Positions 21,465-25,520 of a stretch of 25,520 nucleotides of DNA are shown here, piece after piece. Position 1 is the stretch's first letter; the number at the start of each line of letters is the position of its first letter. The position numbers and the translations under genes are program-made. Below the pieces are notes generated by a model. That model was not told the origin of the DNA. It did not search any database and worked only from the letters and a program-made list of their open reading frames with translations. Origin of the DNA: Prolixibacteraceae bacterium (GTDB lineage: Bacteria > Bacteroidota > Bacteroidia > Bacteroidales > Prolixibacteraceae); assembly GCA_003457135.1 (NCBI GenBank), contig DMSQ01000007.1:1-25520 (forward strand), read 5' to 3'.

Positions 21465-22259
21465 ATGAAAAAGAATTCCTTTAAAATCATCCTTTTTGTG
21501 CTGTCTCTTTCTTTATTTATGGCTTGTACATCAAAAAAACCTAAAAATGAAGGCTGGATTCAACTTTTCAACGGTAAAGACCTGAACGATTGGAATATTA
21601 AAATTACAGGGTTTCCGTTGAATGAAAATTTCAATAACACGTTCAGGGTCGAAGATAGTTTGCTGAAAGTCAGGTACGATCAGTACGACAAATTCGATAG
21701 TCATTTTGGACATATCTTTTATAAAAATCCATATTCGCATTACAAAATCCGTGTCGAATACCGTTTCGTTGGCGAGCAGTGTCCCGAAGGCGCAGGTTGG
21801 GCATTTCGCAACAGTGGCATCATGGTTCACGGGCAAAGTGCGGAAAGCATGGAACTGAACCAGGATTTCCCTGTCTGCATTGAAGTTCAATTGTTGGGAG
21901 GAAACGGAACGGATGAACGTTCCACACTCAATTTATGTACTCCCGGAACCAATGTTGTGTATAAAGATTCGTTATGGACGCAGCATTGCACCAATTCAAG
22001 TTCAAAAACCTATCATGGCGACCAGTGGGTAACGGTTGAAGTTGAAGTTCAGGGCGATTCCATTATCAAACACATCATTGACGGACAGGTTGTTTTGGAA
22101 TATACAAAACCACAACTGGATCCACGCGATCCCAGCTTTCAAAAATTGCTTCTACCTGATAAAAATATCATGCTAACAAAGGGCTCTATTTCTCTACAGG
22201 CGGAAAGCCATCCAATAGATTTCCGTAAGGTTGAGTTGCTCAATCTGGGAGACGATTGA
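21465..22259 (+). CDS. DUF1080 (3-keto-disaccharide hydrolase-like) lipoprotein
   Basis: 264 residues from ATG 21465. That start is chosen because it begins a clean lipoprotein signal (MKKNSFKIILFVLSLSLFMAC, Cys21); an upstream ATG at 21375 lies inside the preceding terminator. The mature part opens GWIQLFNGKDLNDWNIK, the DUF1080 hallmark, and continues with a concanavalin-like beta sandwich: YSHYKIRVEYRFVG, GWAFRNSGIMVHGQ, CIEVQLLGG, GDQWVTVEVEVQGD, and SISLQAESHPIDFRKVELLN at the end. Family members act on 3-keto-sugars or bind carbohydrate. Lipidation suggests the cell surface or periplasm. The gene stands alone, so its substrate is unknown. Confidence 0.82.
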   Translation: MKKNSFKIILFVLSLSLFMACTSKKPKNEGWIQLFNGKDLNDWNIKITGFPLNENFNNTFRVEDSLLKVRYDQYDKFDSHFGHIFYKNPYSHYKIRVEYRFVGEQCPEGAGWAFRNSGIMVHGQSAESMELNQDFPVCIEVQLLGGNGTDERSTLNLCTPGTNVVYKDSLWTQHCTNSSSKTYHGDQWVTVEVEVQGDSIIKHIIDGQVVLEYTKPQLDPRDPSFQKLLLPDKNIMLTKGSISLQAESHPIDFRKVELLNLGDD

Positions 22260-22295
22260 AGCCCCTCTCCAACTTCTCCCCACAAGGGAGAAGCC
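22259..22295. repeat. AAGCCCCTC-type repeat, variant copy
   Basis: AAGCCCCTCTCCAACTTCTC continuing to AAGGGAGAAGCC begins at the last base of the DUF1080 stop codon. It is a diverged member of the family at 9299 and 22391 and may form a hairpin at the mRNA end. Confidence 0.5.
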
Positions 22296-22390
22296 AGGCG
22301 CAGTTAAGATTATAAAGGATTGATAAAAAAGTAAAGTTAGCCAGGAATATTTTGAAGATTAAAGTATATTTTTGATGGTGACAATTTTTA

Positions 22391-22425
22391 AAGCCCCCTC
22401 TTTTGGAGGGGGTTTGGGGGAGGCT
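22391..22425. repeat. AAGCCCCCTC...GGAGGCT repeat abutting a start codon
   Basis: AAGCCCCCTCTTTTGGAGGG continues to GGGGGAGGCT. The last GGAGG (22419-22423) ends 4 nt before ATG 22428, so the repeat appears to supply a ribosome-binding sequence and can also sequester it in a C-rich/G-rich hairpin. Confidence 0.55.
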
Positions 22426-22427
22426 AT

Positions 22428-22928
22428 ATGGAACGTTATTTATGGTCGAAAGGGATATTTAAGAATCAGCTTGAGATTATGCATGGTTCCGAACAAATCG
22501 GATCAATCGTGTGGGAAAGCCTGATTGGCTCAAAAGCTCATGGTATGATCAAGGGCCGCCGTTTTATCCTGAACCGTGAATTTTTTCTTTCCAAACTGGA
22601 GATTTACGATGCCAACAATCAGGCGCTTCTGGGAACCATCCTGATCAACCTCTTCAATCCGAAAAGCGATATCATTATTAACGGAAAGCGATTTGAACTG
22701 GAAGTGAAAAACTTCTGGCAGTCGCGTTGGTCCTGGAAGTTTAATGGAGACGAATTGATTACCTATCAGAGCGATGAGTTTTTATCGAAGGACAAAGGCT
22801 CCATTGAAGTGTTCACAGCCTGTACCGAAGAAATCGAGATATTGCTTTTACTGGGTCTTTTTGTCCGGAACCAGTTCGTATTGTTTATGCTGATGATTTT
22901 AATACTGCTTCTGATTGTCATTCTTTGA
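22428..22928 (+). CDS. Unknown protein with beta-rich domain and C-terminal membrane anchor
   Basis: 166 residues. Residues 1-135 alternate short beta-type segments with turns (LEIMHGSEQIGSIVW, GMIKGRRFILNREFFLSKLEIYD, LGTILINLFNPKSDIIINGK, RWSWKFNGDELITYQ). This is reminiscent of tubby/LURP-one-like scaffolds, but I would not assign it. A strongly hydrophobic tail from about residue 137 (IEILLLLGLFVRNQFVLFML) ends in MILILLLIVIL, giving one or two transmembrane segments at the C-terminus. No catalytic motif is visible. The gene is isolated, with a repeat directly before its start and a MITE 38 bp after its stop. Confidence 0.65.
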   Translation: MERYLWSKGIFKNQLEIMHGSEQIGSIVWESLIGSKAHGMIKGRRFILNREFFLSKLEIYDANNQALLGTILINLFNPKSDIIINGKRFELEVKNFWQSRWSWKFNGDELITYQSDEFLSKDKGSIEVFTACTEEIEILLLLGLFVRNQFVLFMLMILILLLIVIL

Positions 22929-22966
22929 TCCTCTTTCCTTTTTTATAGATACCACTATATACGAAT

Positions 22967-23098
22967 CAATCTCGTTTAGTTAGTGCCGTCATTGCGACCA
23001 CGAGGCACGGAGTGGAAAGCAATCCATTGATTTAAAGATTGCCTCGTTCCTCGCAATGACGAACTTTCTTAAGTTATTTTCTTAACTAAACAACATTG
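22967..23098. mobile_element. MITE-like element 2 of the CAATGTC family
   Basis: 132 bp, closely matching the 8451-8580 element: CGTTTAGTTAGTGCCGTCAT at the left, shared GCAATCCATTGATTTAA, and CAATGACGAACTTTCTTA, ending AACTAAACAACATTG. Flanks carry an apparent direct repeat TATACGAATCA (about 22958-22968 and 23100-23110), consistent with a target duplication. The rest of 22929-23323 contains no gene apart from the pdxA leader. Confidence 0.7.
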
Positions 23099-23250
23099 CT
23101 ATACGAATCATGAATTCATTAAGTCAGTATGTTTGTGCAACATTGAAACGAGCATATTGTAGAAAAAAATCGAAGAGAAAATTTCATATATGAGTTCCAT
23201 CCAGCCTTAAAAACAAATTATCTACCAATGAAATAGTTTAAATAATAGAT

Positions 23251-23258
23251 TAAATTTG
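23251..23258 (+). promoter_or_regulatory. Possible -7 box of pdxA
   Basis: TAAATTTG matches the Bacteroidota -7 box, giving a leader of about 60 nt to ATG 23324. A matching -33 element is not evident. Confidence 0.35.
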
Positions 23259-23310
23259 CGCAACAAAAATTCCTGACAAAGTCAAAATATTTTCAAACAA
23301 TTACATCAAC

Positions 23311-23316
23311 AAGGAG
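23311..23316 (+). promoter_or_regulatory. Strong Shine-Dalgarno sequence of pdxA
   Basis: AAGGAG, 7 nt before ATG 23324. It is noteworthy because most genes in this window lack a clear one, and it fixes the pdxA start. Confidence 0.6.
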
Positions 23317-23323
23317 AATAACA

Positions 23324-24421
23324 ATGAAACGAGATAAAATAGTGATTGGCATTTCACAGGGCGATATTAATGGCATTGGCTACGAGGTAATCATTAAAAC
23401 CTTAATGGAGCCCCGGATTCTGGAAATGTGTACGCCAATTGTTTACGGCTCGCCCAAAGTAGCTGCCTACCATAAAAAAGCGCTGAATATTGAAACTTTC
23501 AATTTCAATCATATCCGTTCAGCCAGTGAAGCAGATTCAAGAAAAGCCAATATCATCAATTGCATTGACGACAACATTAGGGTTGAATTGGGAAAATCGA
23601 GCGAAATGGCAGGTGAAGCCTCCTACATGGCCCTCGAAAAAGCAGTTGAGGATTTGAAAAATGGCGAAATTGATGCCTTGATTACAGCGCCCATCAATAA
23701 AGATAACATTCAGTCTGAAAAATTTAACTTCCCCGGGCACACCGAATATTTAGCCGAACAATTTAATACCCGCGATTATTTGATGCTGATGGTTAGTGAA
23801 TCAATGAAAGTGGGTGTCGTTATAGGGCATGTTCCTATTTCAGAAGTTTCATCAAAAATTACCAAAGGGGCAATCCTGAATAAATTACGCATCATCAATC
23901 AGTGCCTCGAAAAAGATTTTTTTATTAAACGGCCACGAATTGCAGTGCTCGGCTTAAACCCTCATGCGGGCGACAATGGCCTGTTGGGCAACGAAGAAAA
24001 CGACATCATCATTCCGGCTATTCAACGGGCTAAAGATGAAGGTATTATTGCAATCGGGCCTTATCCGGCAGATGGATTTTTTGGTTCAGGCGATTTTGTG
24101 AAATTCGATGCCATTCTGGCTATGTACCACGATCAGGGTCTCATCCCATTCAAAATGGCTTCGTTCCACCGGGGAGTGAACTATACTGCCGGATTGCCCG
24201 TTATCCGTACATCTCCTGCACATGGAACTGCTTTCAACATTGCGGGTGAGGACAAAGCTTCGCCCGATTCATTCCGCGAAGCCTTGTACCTGGCCATTGA
24301 TATCCATAAAAATCGGGCCTTATATAAGGAAATCACTAAAAATCCATTAAAAAAATACGAAATCAATCAGGGGCAAGTTGACGAATCGATTGATTTTGAG
24401 GCTATCGAAGAAGAAATTTAA
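23324..24421 (+). CDS. pdxA: 4-hydroxythreonine-4-phosphate dehydrogenase
   Basis: 365 residues, somewhat longer than the roughly 330 of E. coli PdxA. It catalyses NAD-dependent oxidation of 4-phosphohydroxy-L-threonine in the DXP-dependent pyridoxal 5'-phosphate pathway. Motifs: IGISQGDINGIGYEVIIK at the start (the family's GDPAGIGPE region, here GDINGIGYE), ALITAPINKDNI, FPGHTEYLA, and the metal-binding histidines His169 (GHVP), His214 (NPHAGDNGLLG) and His269 (YHDQGLIPFK). HGTAFNIAG closes the active site. ruvA begins 14 bp downstream, so they are probably co-transcribed. Confidence 0.92.
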   Translation: MKRDKIVIGISQGDINGIGYEVIIKTLMEPRILEMCTPIVYGSPKVAAYHKKALNIETFNFNHIRSASEADSRKANIINCIDDNIRVELGKSSEMAGEASYMALEKAVEDLKNGEIDALITAPINKDNIQSEKFNFPGHTEYLAEQFNTRDYLMLMVSESMKVGVVIGHVPISEVSSKITKGAILNKLRIINQCLEKDFFIKRPRIAVLGLNPHAGDNGLLGNEENDIIIPAIQRAKDEGIIAIGPYPADGFFGSGDFVKFDAILAMYHDQGLIPFKMASFHRGVNYTAGLPVIRTSPAHGTAFNIAGEDKASPDSFREALYLAIDIHKNRALYKEITKNPLKKYEINQGQVDESIDFEAIEEEI

Positions 24422-24435
24422 TACTTTTTCAGGGT

Positions 24436-25017
24436 ATGTTCGAATATATCAAAGGGACTGTAGCTTCGCTGAAACCATCTCATATTATTTTGGAAGCCAA
24501 TTCGGTAGGCTATTTCATTACCATCTCCCTTCATACTTATACCCAGTTAAACGGAAGGGAAAACGTTAAACTTTACATCCATCAGGTTATTCGCGAAGAT
24601 GCCCACCTGTTTTATGGTTTTGCGACCGAAAGCGAGCGCGAACTGTTCCGCATGCTCATTTCAGTAAGCGGAATCGGGTCAAATACGGCGATTATGATGT
24701 TTTCGTCACTTTCGCCCGACGAAATCAGCCAGGCAATCCTGAACGAAAACGTAGCCCTTTTAAAAAGCATTAAAGGCATTGGCATTAAAACTGCACAACG
24801 GGTCATTATTGATTTAAAAGATAAAGTTGGAAAGTCTCCTGCCAGTGAACAAATTGTAGCTTCGGCAGACAATACATTGCGAAATGAAGCGTTATCTGCT
24901 TTAGTAATGCTGGGATTTGCGAAGAAGCCGGCCGAAAAGGAATTGGATAAAATTCTGGCCGCCCAACCAAATCTATCAGTTGAAAGTGTCATCAAATTGG
25001 CACTAAAAAGCCTTTAA
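24436..25017 (+). CDS. ruvA: Holliday junction branch-migration subunit RuvA
   Basis: 193 residues. The N-terminal OB-fold begins MFEYIKGTVASLKPSHIILE and includes the family's REDAHLFYGF. Two helix-hairpin-helix motifs follow, VSGIGSNTA (residues 77-85) and IKGIGIKTAQRVI (112-124). The C-terminal domain III that contacts RuvB is present (NEALSALVMLGFAKKPAEKE). It forms the tetramer that holds four-way DNA junctions for the RuvB motor. ruvB is not in the window, as is common in Bacteroidota, where ruvA is followed by sprA. ATG 24436 is supported by the conserved start. Confidence 0.93.
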   Translation: MFEYIKGTVASLKPSHIILEANSVGYFITISLHTYTQLNGRENVKLYIHQVIREDAHLFYGFATESERELFRMLISVSGIGSNTAIMMFSSLSPDEISQAILNENVALLKSIKGIGIKTAQRVIIDLKDKVGKSPASEQIVASADNTLRNEALSALVMLGFAKKPAEKELDKILAAQPNLSVESVIKLALKSL

Positions 25018-25035
25018 TCAGAAAAAGATCTGGAA

Positions 25036-25520
25036 TTGAAAAAGTACGGCCGAAACATACTTCTGCTTCTTATTATATCTTTTATTTATGCTTTCGGAGG
25101 TAGTCCCTCCGAATCAAGGACTACGCTCAGAAATTACGCGGAACTGTCCAACATGCCGGTTCCTGAAGACACGGTTAAAATTGATACCACCGGCATTTTA
25201 CCATACAAGTTTAAGGATGAACCCGAATTTGCCTATCCCGATAAAAAGGACAGTTCCGGCCTGTTCCTGAAGCGACCTTCGAATATCCGTACCGAAATTG
25301 AATATGACCCGGTTACCGGCGAGTACAATTTTGTGGACAAAATCGGTGATTTTAATTACAGGTTGCCAAAAACGATGTCGAAAAAGGAATTTCAGAAGTA
25401 TGATTTTGAACAGGCGATCCAGAACTACTGGCGTACCCAGACCCGTATAAAAGGCATTGAAGATAAGGGCGGTCTCATTCCGAGGCTTACCATCGGGGGC
25501 GAAACATTCAATAAAATATT
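25036..25520 (+). CDS. sprA: SprA-like cell-surface/T9SS translocon protein, N-terminal part (cut by window edge)
   Basis: Open from a TTG at 25036 to the window end, 161 residues visible. The frame starts LKKYGRNILLLLIISFIYAF, a signal peptide, and continues with the SprA N-terminal features: RPSNIRTEIEYDPVTGEYNF, KIGDFNYRLPKTMSKKEF, NYWRTQTRIKG and LIPRLTIGGETFNKIF. SprA forms the very large outer-membrane translocon of the type IX system and is needed for gliding in Flavobacteria. No ATG lies between the ruvA stop and the signal peptide in this frame, so TTG is the best start. The hydrolase at 6314-7675, with its T9SS tail, would be a client of this machinery. Confidence 0.85.
   Translation, partial: MKKYGRNILLLLIISFIYAFGGSPSESRTTLRNYAELSNMPVPEDTVKIDTTGILPYKFKDEPEFAYPDKKDSSGLFLKRPSNIRTEIEYDPVTGEYNFVDKIGDFNYRLPKTMSKKEFQKYDFEQAIQNYWRTQTRIKGIEDKGGLIPRLTIGGETFNKI

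Noticed and set aside
1..25520. tRNA, rRNA or integrase-linked attachment site
   Set aside because: No cloverleaf-like tRNA sequence, rRNA segment or integrase gene was seen on either strand.

Overview
The window comes from the chromosome of a Bacteroidota bacterium, probably a Bacteroidales/Marinilabiliales-type environmental lineage (the order is inference). The signs are a type IX secretion C-terminal sorting domain on a glycoside hydrolase, the start of a SprA-like outer-membrane translocon gene behind pdxA and ruvA, promoters of the Bacteroidota type (TTTG, about 20 nt, then TAnnTTTG), and many short palindromic intergenic repeats typical of the phylum. I see no tRNA, rRNA, CRISPR array or prophage.

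Layout. 1-2480: the end of xylose isomerase, the xylose symporter xylE, then a scar holding a toxin-antitoxin remnant (intact antitoxin, internally deleted PIN toxin) and a 22-codon fragment of a second xylE with its own copy of the terminator. 2501-6270 (minus): a FAD-less molybdenum hydroxylase of the isoquinoline oxidoreductase type (large and 2Fe-2S subunits) with its XdhC maturation factor. 6314-7675 (minus): a secreted GH5-like hydrolase with a T9SS tail. 7676-8596: repeat-rich DNA with two MITE-like elements around a 58-aa winged-helix-like gene. 8597-9983 (minus): an iron-type and a manganese-type superoxide dismutase side by side. 10189-11739: a DASS/SLC13 anion symporter. 12118-19839 (minus): an efflux operon in the order tetR, tolC, hlyD, ATPase, ATPase, permease, permease, which resembles the E. 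coli cecR-ybhGFSR system with YbhF split in two and a TolC added. 20059-21310: a PemK/MazF-type toxin-antitoxin pair, an orphan antitoxin-like gene and a 33-aa lysine-rich gene. 21465-22928: a DUF1080 lipoprotein and a membrane-anchored protein of unknown function. 23324-25520: pdxA, ruvA and the start of sprA.

The most unusual feature lies inside the efflux operon. Two intergenic gaps hold copies of a roughly 0.5-kb element with imperfect terminal inverted repeats (GTGTTCAGTCNCAGTG) around a gene for a four-helix-bundle protein of the 23S rRNA intervening-sequence (S23) family, distantly similar to the Avd protein of diversity-generating retroelements. One copy is intact. The other has lost about 223 bp internally, is out of frame, and its terminal repeat supplies the stop codon of the neighbouring ATPase gene. 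A third gap carries only terminal-repeat-like sequence. No transposase is nearby, so this looks like a cargo-bearing non-autonomous element.

The same operon has a readable control region: two 18-bp palindromes (TTTAACN6GGTTAAA or close) flank a single promoter, suggesting dual-operator autorepression by its TetR protein. A separate MITE family with CAATGTCGTTNAGTT ends occurs three times in the window.
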